From Sphingosinithalassobacter sp. CS137 (GTDB lineage: Bacteria; Pseudomonadota; Alphaproteobacteria; Sphingomonadales; Sphingomonadaceae): DNA of 64,000 nt. A model generated the notes under the pieces. The model did not search any database. It was not told the origin of the DNA and was given only the letters and a program-made list of their open reading frames with translations. The stretch spans positions 1,116,001 through 1,180,000 of the forward strand of contig NZ_CP060494.1 in the NCBI RefSeq assembly GCF_014334115.1, read 5' to 3'. The position numbers were made by a program, and so were the translations under genes. Shown here piece by piece: positions 9,103 through 18,629 of this stretch. Numbering within the stretch: the stretch's first letter is position 1; every line of letters starts with the position of its first letter.

Positions 9103-10173
9103 TCAGCCCATGATTTCCTGCTCGAGCTTCTTGGCCATCTCTTCGATGTTCTCAGGCGGCCAGCCCGGGATTTCCATGCCGAGGCGCAGACCCATGCTCG
9201 ACAGCACTTCCTTGATCTCGTTCAAGGACTTGCGACCGAAGTTCGGCGTGCGCAGCATCTCGGCCTCGGTCTTCTGAACCAGATCGCCGATATAGATGAT
9301 GTTGTCGTTCTTCAGGCAGTTGGCCGAACGCACCGAAAGCTCGAGCTCATCGACCTTCTTGAGCAGATAGCGATTGATCTGCGCGGTATCGCCCGCCGCA
9401 CCTTCCGGAGCCGCAGCGGCCATGCCGGCGGTGGCCGGAGCCGCCGCACGGGTCATCGCCGAATCGTCGAAGTGGACGAACAGCGCCAGCTGGTCCTGCA
9501 GAATGCGCGCGGCATAGGCCACTGCATCCTCGGGCGTCACCGTGCCGTCGGTCTCCACCGTCAGCGTGAGCTTGTCATAGTCGAGCTCCTGCCCGACGCG
9601 GGTGTTCTCGACCTTGTACGACACCTGGCGCACCGGCGAGTAGAGCGCATCGACCGGAATCAGCCCGATCGGCGCATCGGCCGGACGATTGGCCGCGGCG
9701 GGCACATAGCCCTTACCGGTGTCGGCGGTCAGCTCCATGTTGAGCGTCGCGCCATCGTCGAGATGGCACAGCACCAGCTCGGGGTTCATCACCTGGATGT
9801 CGCCCGAAACCGCGATGTCGCCGGCCTTCACTTCGGCAGGGCCCGTGGCGGAAAGCTGGAGCCGCTTGGGGCCCTCGCCTTCCATCTTGAGCGCGATCTG
9901 CTTCACGTTGAGCACGATGTCGGTCACGTCCTCGCGAACGCCCGCGAGCGACGAGAATTCGTGCAGCACATTCTCGATCTTGATCGAGGTCACGGCGGCG
10001 CCCTGCAGGCTCGACAGCAGCACGCGGCGCAGCGCGTTACCCAGCGTCAGGCCGAATCCGCGCTCGAGCGGCTCGGCAACGAAGGTCGACTTGCGCTTGG
10101 GATCGCCACCGGGCTTCTTTTCGAGGCCGTTGGGCTTCTTGAGTTCCTGCCAGTTCTTTGCGTTGACAGTCAC
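9103..10173 (-). CDS. rpoA: RNA polymerase subunit alpha
   Basis: 356 aa. The alpha-NTD has the assembly segment [21 protein letters not shown] Pro/Ala-rich linker follows, then the alpha-CTD with [20 protein letters not shown], the helix that contacts UP elements and activators, and the [12 protein letters not shown] motif. The start is GTG ([10 protein letters not shown]) with GAGGGAAG 4 nt upstream. Alpha dimerises to nucleate the polymerase core. Placement after rpsK is standard. Confidence 0.98.
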   Translation of the reverse strand: MTVNAKNWQELKKPNGLEKKPGGDPKRKSTFVAEPLERGFGLTLGNALRRVLLSSLQGAAVTSIKIENVLHEFSSLAGVREDVTDIVLNVKQIALKMEGEGPKRLQLSATGPAEVKAGDIAVSGDIQVMNPELVLCHLDDGATLNMELTADTGKGYVPAAANRPADAPIGLIPVDALYSPVRQVSYKVENTRVGQELDYDKLTLTVETDGTVTPEDAVAYAARILQDQLALFVHFDDSAMTRAAAPATAGMAAAAPEGAAGDTAQINRYLLKKVDELELSVRSANCLKNDNIIYIGDLVQKTEAEMLRTPNFGRKSLNEIKEVLSSMGLRLGMEIPGWPPENIEEMAKKLEQEIMG

Positions 10174-10273
10174 GGGCTTCCCTCATGTTGGGCAGGATGG
10201 GGGCTAATCCTGCCGAATAGCCGCCCCGGCCGGGACTCGCATGCGAGCCCAAGCGCCGGGGCAGGACGAAAAA

Positions 10274-10663
10274 TCAGACGCGGCGGCGCTTGGACGGACG
10301 AACGCCGTTGTGCGGGATCGGAGTCACGTCGCGGATCGACGTGATCTGGAAGCCCACCGCCTGGAGCGCGCGAAGCGCCGACTCGCGGCCCGACCCCGGG
10401 CCCTTCACCTCGACCTCGAGCGTGCGCACGCCATGCTCGGCGGCCTTGCGGCCCGCATCCTCGGCGGCGACCTGCGCGGCATAGGGCGTCGACTTGCGCG
10501 AGCCCTTGAAGCCCATCATGCCGGCCGAAGACCAGCTGATCGCATTGCCCTGCGCATCGGTGATGGTGATCATGGTGTTGTTGAAGCTGGCGTTCACGTG
10601 AGCGACGCCTGCAGTGATGTTCTTGCGTTCGCGCCGACGGAGGCGCTGCGGTGCTTGTGCCAT
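10274..10663 (-). CDS. rpsK: 30S ribosomal protein uS11
   Basis: Platform protein contacting the mRNA exit site. 129 aa, normal length. [34 protein letters not shown] and the C-terminal [18 protein letters not shown] are diagnostic. It lies 80 bp after rpsM and 100 bp before rpoA in the alpha operon. Confidence 0.98.
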   Translation of the reverse strand: MAQAPQRLRRRERKNITAGVAHVNASFNNTMITITDAQGNAISWSSAGMMGFKGSRKSTPYAAQVAAEDAGRKAAEHGVRTLEVEVKGPGSGRESALRALQAVGFQITSIRDVTPIPHNGVRPSKRRRV

Positions 10664-10743
10664 GGACTATATCCTGACCTGAAATCCTGAACCGGGAGGC
10701 GGCACCGCATGCGGGCCACCTCCGGCGGAGAAGTAAGCGGCGC

Positions 10744-11112
10744 TTACTTCTTCTTGCCGGCGATCGGCTTGGCCTTACCCTTGCGGGTGCGCGCATTGGT
10801 ATGCGTGCGCTGACCGCGGACGGGAAGGCCCTTGCGATGACGCAGCCCGCGATAGCAGGCCAGATCCATGAGCCGCTTAATGTTCATCGCGGTCTCGCGG
10901 CGCAGGTCGCCCTCGACGGTGTAGTTCGCGTCGATCGTCTCGCGGATCTGCAGCACTTCCTGATCGGTCAGGTCCTGCACACGCCGCTCGGGCGCGATCT
11001 TCAGCTGCTCAGTGATCTCCTTGGCCTTGGTCTCGCCGATGCCGTGGATATATTGGAGCGCGATCACCACGCGCTTGTTGGTCGGGATGTTAACACCCGC
11101 AATACGTGCCAT
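10744..11112 (-). CDS. rpsM: 30S ribosomal protein uS13
   Basis: Head protein contacting P-site tRNA and the 50S subunit. 122 aa. [29 protein letters not shown] and the C-terminal [23 protein letters not shown] tail (here [15 protein letters not shown]) are diagnostic. First gene of the alpha operon, with its own predicted promoter 136 bp upstream because three non-ribosomal genes separate it from adk. Confidence 0.98.
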   Translation of the reverse strand: MARIAGVNIPTNKRVVIALQYIHGIGETKAKEITEQLKIAPERRVQDLTDQEVLQIRETIDANYTVEGDLRRETAMNIKRLMDLACYRGLRHRKGLPVRGQRTHTNARTRKGKAKPIAGKKK

Positions 11113-11247
11113 GAGCTTCTATTCTCCCAGCTCCACGGGACGCCGCATGGCAGCCTGCGTCCCATCTCGTCGCGTTAAACCGAAACGCGCACGACCGGCG
11201 AGCGCGAACGGGCGCCGCCGGAAGTACCGGTGCTTCGGAAGGGGTCT

Positions 11248-11276
11248 CAGTTAGGGGGCGGCGCGCGGGCTGTCAA
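11248..11276 (-). promoter_or_regulatory. Promoter of the rpsM-rpsK-rpoA-rplQ operon
   Basis: On the minus strand, TTGACA (complement of 11271-11276), a 17-bp spacer and TAACTG (complement of 11248-11253). The perfect -35 with a TAAC-type -10 resembles strong sphingomonad housekeeping promoters. A second TTGACA is 19 bp further upstream (complement of 11290-11295). The predicted start near 11241 gives a leader of about 128 nt before rpsM. Confidence 0.65.
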
Positions 11277-11304
11277 GCGATGCAGGGCGTGTCAAGACGC
11301 TTTT

Positions 11305-11838
11305 CTACTCCGCCGCTTCCGCCGCGCGCTCGGCAGTGGCGGCGAGGTTCGCGAAGGCGCTCGCCAGCACGCCGTCGACCGGGGTCGCGAAAGCGGCGAT
11401 TCCCTGCGGAACGAAGCCGCCGACGACGTAAGTGGCGGTCAGCACGGTGGTTTGTCCGTCCGGCTCCAATGTGAAGGTCAGTGCCGCCGAAACGCCCGCT
11501 CCCTGGAGCGGCCCTAGCCCGCCAGACAGGCGCAGCGCGCCGCCGGGCAGATACTGGACGACGCGCATATGCTCCACGCCGCCGCCGGCCCAGCGCTCGC
11601 ACCAGCAGCCACCCGGCGCGAGCGCCAGCGACAGATTGGCGGCATCGCCCGAATAGGTGTGCGCGCCCTGCCACCAGAGCGCAGGCTGGATCAGCGTGTT
11701 CCAGACGGCTTCCGGAGGGGCGGCGACCGCGATCCGATGGCGCGAGACAAAGCCGGTATCGGTCACTTCGACCACCTCCGCGGCCGCGGGCGCGGCAGCA
11801 GTCAGCAGTGCCAGCGGCAACAGGATGCGAATCGGCAT
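11305..11838 (-). CDS. Exported SRPBCC/START-like protein
   Basis: 177 aa. A signal peptide (MPIRILLPLALLTAAAPAAA) precedes a Bet v1/AHSA1-type fold: VSRHRIAVAAPPEAVWNTLI opens the domain, and LTFTLEPDGQTTVLTATYVVGG is the antiparallel-strand core. SRPBCC proteins bind hydrophobic ligands; no ligand can be inferred. The ATG at 11838 is chosen for the signal peptide. It lies 25 bp after the deacetylase gene on the same strand. Confidence 0.75.
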   Translation of the reverse strand: MPIRILLPLALLTAAAPAAAEVVEVTDTGFVSRHRIAVAAPPEAVWNTLIQPALWWQGAHTYSGDAANLSLALAPGGCWCERWAGGGVEHMRVVQYLPGGALRLSGGLGPLQGAGVSAALTFTLEPDGQTTVLTATYVVGGFVPQGIAAFATPVDGVLASAFANLAATAERAAEAAE

Positions 11839-11863
11839 GGCGTCTCTCCCCTTCGGGAGGATC

Positions 11864-12883
11864 CTATCCGATGTAGCCCGCCGGAGCACGCCCGACCGGT
11901 CGTTCCGTGCGCCGGAGGCCGCGCACCGCACCCGCGAGTCCGCGCAGTTCCGAGAGATAGTGCAGCGTGCCGGAGAGATAGGCGTCGAACTCGACATCGC
12001 CGACATGGCGCCCATCGAGCAGGCGCCGGAGCGCATAGGCGTCCGCGTCCGGGGCGTTCAGCCCCTCGGTCACGAGCGTAGCCGATCGCACGCCCTTCGC
12101 GGCGAGGATCGCCGCCGCATCGGGGTGCCAGGTGCCGCTCGGGTAGCAGAAATGCTCGAGGATGGGCCCGTCGAGCATGGCTTCGAGGCTGGCGCGGTTC
12201 GCGTCGATCTCTTCACCGAGCCGGCCGATCTGGCTCGTCACATTGATGTGGCGATGGGTGTGCAGCTGAATGTCGAGCCCGCGGCGCTGGGCGTCTGCCA
12301 GTTCGTCGGGCCGCATCAGATGGAACTGGCACGTCTCGAGCCAGGCTTCGTCGAGGCCGAGGGTGGCCCCGAGCGCCCGCAACGCAGCGAGACGCTGCTC
12401 CTCGGGCAAGCCTTCGATCCGGGCGATCTCCTGCGCGCAGTCCGTCGGCGGTCGCCCCGCCGCGGCGAGCATCCACGCGACCGCGACGTTCACCACCGGC
12501 AAGTCGCGTTCGGAGTACCAGGTGGTCGAATAGAGCGTCGCCGGAACTTCGTGGCGCTCGAGGATCGGCAGCATGTGCGAATGAGTCGAAGCCCAACCAT
12601 CGTCGATCGTCACCACCGTCGCCCGGGGCGGCAAATCACCTTTCGCGAGCCGCCGCACGGCCTCGCCGAGCCCCAGCAGCGGCACGCCCGCACGCCGCAG
12701 CCGCGCCATCCGCGCGTCGAACTGCTCGGGCGTGATGAAGAGGCATTCGCCGAACGGTTCTCCCGGAAGTACCCAAAGTCCGTGGTAGCAGAGGATCCGC
12801 AGATGCCGCCGGCTCGCCCGCCGTGCGAGGGCCGCCAGGCCGCTGGCCGCAGCAAGCGAAAGGATCGCTCGTTTCGGTGACAC
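11864..12883 (-). CDS. Polysaccharide deacetylase family protein (NodB homology)
   Basis: 339 aa carbohydrate esterase 4-like protein. Conserved motif 1 is VVTIDDGWASTHSHMLPIL, with the TxDDG metal-binding Asp pair. A His-rich motif HTHRHIN about 120 residues later supplies the metal ligands, and a FCYPSGTWHPD segment is the 'R/YPxG' motif. The N-terminus (SLAAASGLAALARRASRR) could be a weak signal or membrane-associated helix. It would remove N-acetyl groups from an unidentified glycan. Second of three genes between adk and rpsM. Confidence 0.85.
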   Translation of the reverse strand: MSPKRAILSLAAASGLAALARRASRRHLRILCYHGLWVLPGEPFGECLFITPEQFDARMARLRRAGVPLLGLGEAVRRLAKGDLPPRATVVTIDDGWASTHSHMLPILERHEVPATLYSTTWYSERDLPVVNVAVAWMLAAAGRPPTDCAQEIARIEGLPEEQRLAALRALGATLGLDEAWLETCQFHLMRPDELADAQRRGLDIQLHTHRHINVTSQIGRLGEEIDANRASLEAMLDGPILEHFCYPSGTWHPDAAAILAAKGVRSATLVTEGLNAPDADAYALRRLLDGRHVGDVEFDAYLSGTLHYLSELRGLAGAVRGLRRTERPVGRAPAGYIG

Positions 12884-12964
12884 CCGCGCGTCTCCTCCTT
12901 CACCGGCGCAGCGCCGGCGGGCGCGACTGTCGCACCGAAGGCTTAAGTCCTGGTTATCCGGCTT

Positions 12965-13915
12965 TCAGGCGCCGTAGCGGGCGATCAGCCGCTTGCGCGA
13001 CCAGATGAAGGCATAGTCGGTGGGCAGATAGCTGCCGTCGCGATAGCGCTCGCGCCGAGTCGCGGAGGTGCGCGTGGCATTGGCGATCGCATCGGCATCG
13101 CTGCCCACGCGGATGCGCAATGCGCCCTGCCCCGCCTGGAGATCCTGGGTGAAGCTGATCCGGGGGGTGATCTCGAGCACGGCGGGATCGTAGAACCAGG
13201 CGCTTCCGAACGCGCCGCGCACCTGCGGCAGCGCCGGCAGGGCGAGCGCGGCGAGCCGCAGCGCCTCCGCCCAGCCCGGTGCGTTCCAATAGGCGCGCGC
13301 GACCGGATCGTGCGTATGGCCCTCGAGGAAGCGATCGCGTCCGCCACATTCGAGGAAGACATAGGCGATCGCGCGCGGCCCCGCCTTGAGGGTCGTGCGC
13401 GCCGACAGGCCCGAGCGCGGCCACCACATTTGCGCGAAGGCCGGGATCATCACGAGGCGCGTGAGCCAGAGGTCCTTGAGGAAGGTGTCGCTCTCCAGCG
13501 CCGCGAACTCCGGCTCGGAGTCGATCGAATCGAGGATGCGGTGGAACTGGTCGACGTAATGCAGCGCGAATTCGTCGGGCAGGCCGGTCGCCGCGAACGC
13601 CGCGTCGAAGCGCGCCATGTGCCGCAGCATCAGCGCGCAGACCCACGCAGCGCGCACCTGTGTCGGGAGCATTGCGACCTGCGCGGCCGCCTTGGCCGGA
13701 ACCTGGTTGTAGCGGTGAACCGGCGCGGCCGGGTGCGCTGCCTCGAACCGGTCGAAGGCGGCATCGGTCGCATGGTCCGAAAGCTGCGGGAAGCGCGCGG
13801 CGAGCCGCTGCTCCACTTCGGCGCGGTGCGGCTCGAGCGGCTCGCGCCCGCGCCATTTGGGGAACAGCGCTTCGGCCGGTGCCGGGGTATCCGCGATGAT
13901 CCTGTCGATCCGCAT
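12965..13915 (-). CDS. Uncharacterised 316-aa protein between adk and rpsM
   Basis: No family recognised. No signal peptide or membrane span; the protein is rich in Ala/Arg and aromatic residues. Visible landmarks are HRYNQVPAKAAAQVAMLPTQ, a His-containing segment LMLRHMARFDAAF, IAYVFLECGGRDRFLEGHTH and ITPRISFTQDLQAGQGALRI. The internal GHTHDP and MLRHM/HYVDQFHRIL His residues could bind a metal, but this is speculation. It lies 35 bp after adk and 81 bp before the deacetylase on the same strand, so it is likely cotranscribed with secY-adk. Confidence 0.7.
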   Translation of the reverse strand: MRIDRIIADTPAPAEALFPKWRGREPLEPHRAEVEQRLAARFPQLSDHATDAAFDRFEAAHPAAPVHRYNQVPAKAAAQVAMLPTQVRAAWVCALMLRHMARFDAAFAATGLPDEFALHYVDQFHRILDSIDSEPEFAALESDTFLKDLWLTRLVMIPAFAQMWWPRSGLSARTTLKAGPRAIAYVFLECGGRDRFLEGHTHDPVARAYWNAPGWAEALRLAALALPALPQVRGAFGSAWFYDPAVLEITPRISFTQDLQAGQGALRIRVGSDADAIANATRTSATRRERYRDGSYLPTDYAFIWSRKRLIARYGA

Positions 13916-13950
13916 ACGGGCGCTATAGCCCGCGATGCACTAGAATCCGG

Positions 13951-14604
13951 TTAACTGCCCGAATCGAGGATCGCGTCGATCGCGGCGCCGACAGCGTCGA
14001 TATCGGCCATGCCATCGACTCGGCGCACCAGGCCCTTTTCCTCGTAGAAGGGAAGGATCGGCGCGGTCTTGGCGCGATATTCGGCCATGCGCGTCCGCAC
14101 CGTTTCGGCATTGTCGTCGGGTCGCCGCTTGAACTCGGTCGATCCGCAGACGTCGCAGACGCCTTCCACCTTCGGCTGCTTGTAGCGATCGTGATAGCCC
14201 GCGCCGCAGCGGGCGCAGGTGAAGCGCCCGGTCACGCGGTCGACCAGCGCCTCCTCGTCGACCACCAGCTCGATCACATAGTCGAGCTGGCGATCGCGCT
14301 CGGCGAGGAGGCCGTCGAGCGCCTGTGCCTGCGCAGCGGTGCGCGGATAGCCGTCGAAGATCGCGCCCGATTCGGTGTCGGGCATGTCGAGCCGCTCGCC
14401 GATGATCCCGCTGACGATTTCGTCGGAGACGAGCTCGCCCGCGTCCATCACTGCCTTGGCCCGCATCCCGATCGGGGTGCCCAGCTTCACCGCGGCGCGC
14501 AACATGTCGCCCGTCGAAAGCTGGACCATCCCCCGCTCGGCCTCGAGCCGGCTCGCCTGCGTGCCCTTGCCCGCGCCCGGCGGCCCCAAGAGAATGATGT
14601 TCAT
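13951..14604 (-). CDS. adk: Adenylate kinase (zinc-type lid)
   Basis: Interconverts ATP + AMP and 2 ADP. 217 aa. P-loop GPPGAGKGTQ at residues 7-16, AMP-binding GDMLRAAV, and DGYPRTAAQAQAL in place of DGFPR. The lid has CARCGAGYHDRYKQ and CDVCGS, four Cys typical of zinc-binding long-form adenylate kinases. Conventional position after secY, with 29 bp between. Confidence 0.98.
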   Translation of the reverse strand: MNIILLGPPGAGKGTQASRLEAERGMVQLSTGDMLRAAVKLGTPIGMRAKAVMDAGELVSDEIVSGIIGERLDMPDTESGAIFDGYPRTAAQAQALDGLLAERDRQLDYVIELVVDEEALVDRVTGRFTCARCGAGYHDRYKQPKVEGVCDVCGSTEFKRRPDDNAETVRTRMAEYRAKTAPILPFYEEKGLVRRVDGMADIDAVGAAIDAILDSGS

Positions 14605-14633
14605 CTGGGCTCCTCCCCTTTTCCGCTCCGCGT

Positions 14634-15998
14634 TTAGCGGACGCGGCCGCCCTTCAGCTTCGCCTTCTTGATCAGGTCGCCATATTGATGGGCAAGCAAG
14701 TGGCTCTGGATCTGGGTCACGGTATCCATCGTCACGTTGACGACGATCAGCAGGCTGGTGCCGCCGAGAATGAACGGAATGCCCAGTTCGGCGATCAGAT
14801 ATTCCGGCAGCAGACAGATCAGCGTCAGATAGGCCGCACCGACCACGGTGATGCGCGTCAGCACATAGTCGAAATATTTCTCGGTGTTCTTGCCCGGGCG
14901 GATGCCGGGAATGAACCCGCCGTGCCGCTTCAGATTGTCGGCAGTCTCCTCAGGATTGAAGACGACCGCCGTGTAGAAGAAGGCGAAGAAGATGATGCCC
15001 GCGCCATAGAGCGCCATGTACACCGGGCTGCCGTGCTGCAGATACTGATTGAGCGTGAGCAGCGTCTCGCCCCACCAGCCCGATTCGGTACCCGGCTGAC
15101 CTGCGAACTGCGTGATCGTGAGCGGCAGCAGCAGCAGCGACGAGGCGAAGATCGGCGGGATGACGCCGGCGGTGTTGAGCTTGAGCGGCAGATGGCTGCG
15201 CTCGGCCTGCACGCCACGCGCCGTCTGCCGCTTGGGATACTGGATCAGGATGCGGCGCTGCGCACGCTCCATGAAGCAGATGAAGAGCACCAGGCCCGCC
15301 ACCGCGACGATGATCAGCGCGATCGTGATCGGATCGATCGATCCCGTGCGGCCGCTCTCGAACAGCTGGAACAGCGTCTGCGGCATATTGGCGACGATGC
15401 CGGCCATGATGATCAGCGAAATGCCGTTGCCGATGCCGCGGCTGGTGATCTGTTCACCCAGCCACATCAGGAACATGGTGCCGCCGACCAGCGAGATGAC
15501 GGCCGCGACCCGGAACAGCATGCCCGGCTCGATCACGGCCTGCGCGCCCTGTGCGGCGCCGAGCGCCTCGAGCCCGGTGGCGATCACATAGCCCTGCACC
15601 GCGGTGAGCGCGACCGTGCCGTAGCGGGTATATTGGTTCAGCCGCTTGCGCCCGCTCTCGCCTTCCTTCTTGATCGCGGCGAGCGTGGGGCTGAGCGAGC
15701 TCGCCAGCTGCACGACGATCGACGCAGTGATGTAGGGCATGACGCCCAGCGCGACGATCGACATGCGCTCGAGCGCGCCGCCCGAGAAATTGTTGAAGAA
15801 ATCGAGGACCCCGCCCTGCGTCTGATCGGCGAGCAGGCCGAGCGCGGTCGGATCGATGCCCGGCAGCGGCACATAGCTGAGCAGGCGGAAGATGATCAGC
15901 GCGCCGAGCGTGAACCACAGGCGCTTCTTGAGTTCGGTGGCCTTGCTGAACTTCGCGAGGTTCAGGCTCATCGCCATTTGATCGGCTGCGGATGCCAT
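14634..15998 (-). CDS. secY: Protein translocase subunit SecY
   Basis: Channel-forming subunit of the Sec translocon in the inner membrane, with ten predicted TM helices. 454 aa. The plug and first-helix region LLSYVPLPGIDPTAL, the TM2 segment GGALERMSIVALGVMPYITA, and the cytosolic loop RRILIQYPKRQTARG that contacts ribosome/SecA are diagnostic. The start MASAADQMAMSLNL matches sphingomonad SecY. 224 bp separate it from rplO, with a possible separate promoter. Confidence 0.98.
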   Translation of the reverse strand: MASAADQMAMSLNLAKFSKATELKKRLWFTLGALIIFRLLSYVPLPGIDPTALGLLADQTQGGVLDFFNNFSGGALERMSIVALGVMPYITASIVVQLASSLSPTLAAIKKEGESGRKRLNQYTRYGTVALTAVQGYVIATGLEALGAAQGAQAVIEPGMLFRVAAVISLVGGTMFLMWLGEQITSRGIGNGISLIIMAGIVANMPQTLFQLFESGRTGSIDPITIALIIVAVAGLVLFICFMERAQRRILIQYPKRQTARGVQAERSHLPLKLNTAGVIPPIFASSLLLLPLTITQFAGQPGTESGWWGETLLTLNQYLQHGSPVYMALYGAGIIFFAFFYTAVVFNPEETADNLKRHGGFIPGIRPGKNTEKYFDYVLTRITVVGAAYLTLICLLPEYLIAELGIPFILGGTSLLIVVNVTMDTVTQIQSHLLAHQYGDLIKKAKLKGGRVR

Positions 15999-16051
15999 GT
16001 CTTGGATTCGTCCCGGAATTCAGGGGAGGCTGCGCCCCCCGACGTCAGGCC

Positions 16052-16080
16052 CATATAGGCGGTTGCGCGGGGATGTCTAA
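16052..16080 (-). promoter_or_regulatory. Possible secY-adk promoter
   Basis: On the minus strand, TTAGAC (complement of 16075-16080), 17 bp, then TATATG (complement of 16052-16057), about 54 bp before the secY start. The -10 is good and the -35 poor. The unusually long rplO-secY gap supports an internal promoter but does not prove it. Confidence 0.3.
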
Positions 16081-16185
16081 GGGGGCGGTTCGAAACCGGT
16101 TCCCTTACCTGCCGGGAGCCGAACCTCTCAAAGCCCCGTCCTGCCGCAAACCGCGATTCGGCGGCTGCACCCCCCGATAGGAAAC

Positions 16186-16215
16186 GGGGGCGAACGGCTC
16201 GTCCCGTCCGCCCCC
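16186..16215 (-). terminator. Hairpin between rplO and secY
   Basis: GGGGGCG (16186-16192) pairs with CGCCCCC (16209-16215), a 7-bp GC stem beginning 7 bp past the rplO stop and followed on the minus strand by GTTTCC. It could be a partial terminator separating the spc block from secY-adk, or simply an RNA-processing hairpin. Confidence 0.35.
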
Positions 16216-16222
16216 ATCGGCT

Positions 16223-16753
16223 TCAGCTGCGTGCCGCCTTCTTGGCGGCGAGCGTCTTGCCCTTCTTGGCCGCCGCCTTTTCGGAAGCGGGCACGATTTC
16301 CGGGATCTCGATCGAGCCACCGGCCTTTTCGACTGCTTCGCGCGCGCCCTTCGACGCGCCGGCGACGACGAAGCTCAGCTTCGCGGTCAGCTCGCCCTTG
16401 CCGAGCAGGCGAACGCCGTCCTTGCCGCCGCGCGCCAGGCCGGCCGCCTGCAGCGCCGCGTGATCGATCGTCGCCTTGGCGTCGAGCTTGCCCGCGTCGA
16501 TCACTTTCTGGATCGCGCCGACGTTCACTTCGGCATAGTCCTTGCCGAACGGATTGTTGAAGCCGCGCTTCGGCAGGCGCATGTGGAGCGGCATCTGGCC
16601 GCCCTCGAATCCGTTGATCGAAACGCCCGAGCGCGCCTTCGCACCCTTCTGGCCGCGCCCGGCGGTCTTGCCCAGGCCCGAGCCGATGCCGCGGCCGACG
16701 CGGACGCGCTCCTTGCGGGCGCCCTGATTGTCACGGAGATCGTTGAGTTTCAT
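16223..16753 (-). CDS. rplO: 50S ribosomal protein uL15
   Basis: 176 aa. [34 protein letters not shown] and [19 protein letters not shown] are diagnostic. A Lys/Ala-rich C-terminal tail ([17 protein letters not shown]) lengthens it relative to the 144-aa E. coli protein. ATG at 16753 chosen; a GTG three codons earlier is possible. It lies upstream of the secY hairpin. Confidence 0.97.
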   Translation of the reverse strand: MKLNDLRDNQGARKERVRVGRGIGSGLGKTAGRGQKGAKARSGVSINGFEGGQMPLHMRLPKRGFNNPFGKDYAEVNVGAIQKVIDAGKLDAKATIDHAALQAAGLARGGKDGVRLLGKGELTAKLSFVVAGASKGAREAVEKAGGSIEIPEIVPASEKAAAKKGKTLAAKKAARS

Positions 16754-16844
16754 GTCGTGCACTCGCTTTCGCTATGTTCGCGCTGAAAATGAGGAAGGGG
16801 GCGATTAGCCCCCTGCCCCGCGTTTGTCGATGGCGACGAAGGCT

Positions 16845-17021
16845 TCAGCCTTCGACCGACACCATATGCTGCACCTTGCGGATCATGCCGCGCACCTCGG
16901 GGGTGTCGTCGAGTTCGACCGTGCGATGCATCTTGTTGAGGCCAAGGCCGATCAGCGTCGCGCGCTGATCCTTGGTGCGGCGGATCGGCGATCCGGTCTG
17001 GGTGATCTTCAGCTTCGCCAT
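16845..17021 (-). CDS. rpmD: 50S ribosomal protein uL30
   Basis: 58 aa: [20 protein letters not shown] with [14 protein letters not shown] and ending MVSVEG, the complete small uL30. The start (complement of 17019-17021) is 6 bp after the rpsE stop. Standard position between rpsE and rplO. Confidence 0.97.
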   Translation of the reverse strand: MAKLKITQTGSPIRRTKDQRATLIGLGLNKMHRTVELDDTPEVRGMIRKVQHMVSVEG

Positions 17022-17027
17022 CCCGGC

Positions 17028-17735
17028 TTACTCCGTCACTGCCGCGGCATCCGCCTCGGCAGTCTGCGATCCGCCACGGCCGAGCAGGTCGGCGATCTTC
17101 TTGCCGCGACGCTGCGCCACCGACTTCGGCGACGTCTGCTCGCCCAGCGCCTCGAAGGTCGCACGGATCATGTTGTAGGGGTTCGACGTGCCGATCGACT
17201 TGGTCACCACGTCGGCGACGCCCAGGCTCTCGAACACGGCGCGCATCGGACCGCCGGCGATGATGCCGGTACCGGCAGGCGCCGAGCGGAGATAGACCTT
17301 GCCCGCGCCGAAATGGCCACGGCCGTCATGATGCAGCGTCCGGCCCTCGCGCAGCGGCACGCGGACCATCTTCTTCTTCGCCGCGGCAGTCGCCTTCGAA
17401 ATCGCCTCCGGCACCTCGCGCGCCTTGCCATGGCCGAAGCCGACACGGCCCTTGCCGTCGCCCACGACGACCAGCGCCGCGAAGCCGAAGCGCTTGCCGC
17501 CCTTCACCGTCTTCGAGACGCGGTTGATGTGAACCAGCTTCTCGATCAGCTCCTCGCCGCCGTCGTCCGGACCGCCGCGGCGATCGTCGCGACGCCCACG
17601 GCCACCGTCACGGCCGCCGCGGCCACCGCCGCGATCATTGCCGCCGCGCCCGCGTCCGCGTCCGCCACGACCCTGCTGCTCCTGCGGCTGGCCGGCGCCC
17701 TGCGCCTCGACGTTCTGGTTGTTCTCGTCGGCCAT
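17028..17735 (-). CDS. rpsE: 30S ribosomal protein uS5 with RG-rich N-terminal extension
   Basis: 235 aa against about 166 in E. coli. Residues 1-60 are a low-complexity Gln/Gly/Arg/Asp region with many RGG and RGRGG motifs. The canonical body follows from [19 protein letters not shown], with [36 protein letters not shown] and the [17 protein letters not shown] motif. uS5 acts in decoding fidelity and the mRNA entry helicase. The ATG at 17735 follows a GGAG 7 nt upstream and is 1 bp after the rplR stop. Confidence 0.97.
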   Translation of the reverse strand: MADENNQNVEAQGAGQPQEQQGRGGRGRGRGGNDRGGGRGGRDGGRGRRDDRRGGPDDGGEELIEKLVHINRVSKTVKGGKRFGFAALVVVGDGKGRVGFGHGKAREVPEAISKATAAAKKKMVRVPLREGRTLHHDGRGHFGAGKVYLRSAPAGTGIIAGGPMRAVFESLGVADVVTKSIGTSNPYNMIRATFEALGEQTSPKSVAQRRGKKIADLLGRGGSQTAEADAAAVTE

Positions 17736-17736
17736 C

Positions 17737-18099
17737 TTAGAACTCCAATCCGCTCTCACGCGCGGCATCCGCCAGCGCCTTCACGCGACCGTGATAGAGG
17801 AAGCCGCCGCGGTCGAAGACGACCTGCGTCACGCCGGCGGCCTTGGCGGCTTCCGCCACCCGCTTGCCCACTTCCTTGGCCGCATCGATGTTCGCGCCGG
17901 TCTTGCCGCGCACGTCCTTGTCCAGCGTGGACGCGGCCGCGACGGTCTTGCCCTCGGCGTCGTCGATCACCTGGGCATAGATATGCTTGCCCGAGCGATG
18001 GATCGACAGCCGCGGACGGCCGCCGCTGCGTGCACGCAGCGCCGTGCGATTGCGCCGACGGCGCTTCTCGAAGAGCGACATTCCCTTGGTGCTGATCAC
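17737..18099 (-). CDS. rplR: 50S ribosomal protein uL18
   Basis: 120 aa, binds 5S r[42 protein letters not shown] and [20 protein letters not shown] are diagnostic. The GTG at 18099 overlaps the rplF stop (GTGA) and has GAAGGGA upstream; an ATG six codons later (18081) is an alternative start. Confidence 0.97.
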   Translation of the reverse strand: MISTKGMSLFEKRRRRNRTALRARSGGRPRLSIHRSGKHIYAQVIDDAEGKTVAAASTLDKDVRGKTGANIDAAKEVGKRVAEAAKAAGVTQVVFDRGGFLYHGRVKALADAARESGLEF

Positions 18100-18629
18100 T
18101 TCTTCTTCCCTTCCTTCCGGAAGATATACTCGCCGGCGTATTTGATGCCCTTGCCCTTGTACGGCTCGGGCTTGCGCCAGCGGCGGACCTCGGCGGCAAA
18201 CTGGCCCACGGCCTGCTTGTCGATGCCGCTGATCTCCACCGTCGTCTGGTCGGGCGTCTTCACTTCGATCCCGGCCGGCACGTCCATGTCGACGTCATGG
18301 CTGAAACCGAGCTGCAGCTTCAGCTTCTTGCCCTGAGCGTTCGCACGATAGCCGACGCCGCTGATCTCGAGGCGCTTCGAAAAGCCCTCGGTCACGCCGG
18401 TAACGAGGTTCTGCAGCAGCGTGCGCTGCATGCCCCAGAACGAACGCGCGCGCTTGGTGTCGTTGACCGGCTTCAGCGCGATGCCACCGTCGGTGAGCTC
18501 GTAGCTCACCAGCGGATCCTTCGGCATGGTGAGAGTGCCCTTGGGCCCCTTCACCGAAATCTCGGCACCGTCGACACTGGCGGTCACGCCTGCCGGAATC
18601 GCGACCGGCTTCTTGCCCGTGCGGCTCAT
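18096..18629 (-). CDS. rplF: 50S ribosomal protein uL6
   Basis: 177 aa, base of the factor-binding stalk. [39 protein letters not shown] and the C-terminal [20 protein letters not shown] are diagnostic. Its ATG overlaps the rpsH stop (ATGA), with GGAGG 6 nt upstream. Confidence 0.98.
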   Translation of the reverse strand: MSRTGKKPVAIPAGVTASVDGAEISVKGPKGTLTMPKDPLVSYELTDGGIALKPVNDTKRARSFWGMQRTLLQNLVTGVTEGFSKRLEISGVGYRANAQGKKLKLQLGFSHDVDMDVPAGIEVKTPDQTTVEISGIDKQAVGQFAAEVRRWRKPEPYKGKGIKYAGEYIFRKEGKKK

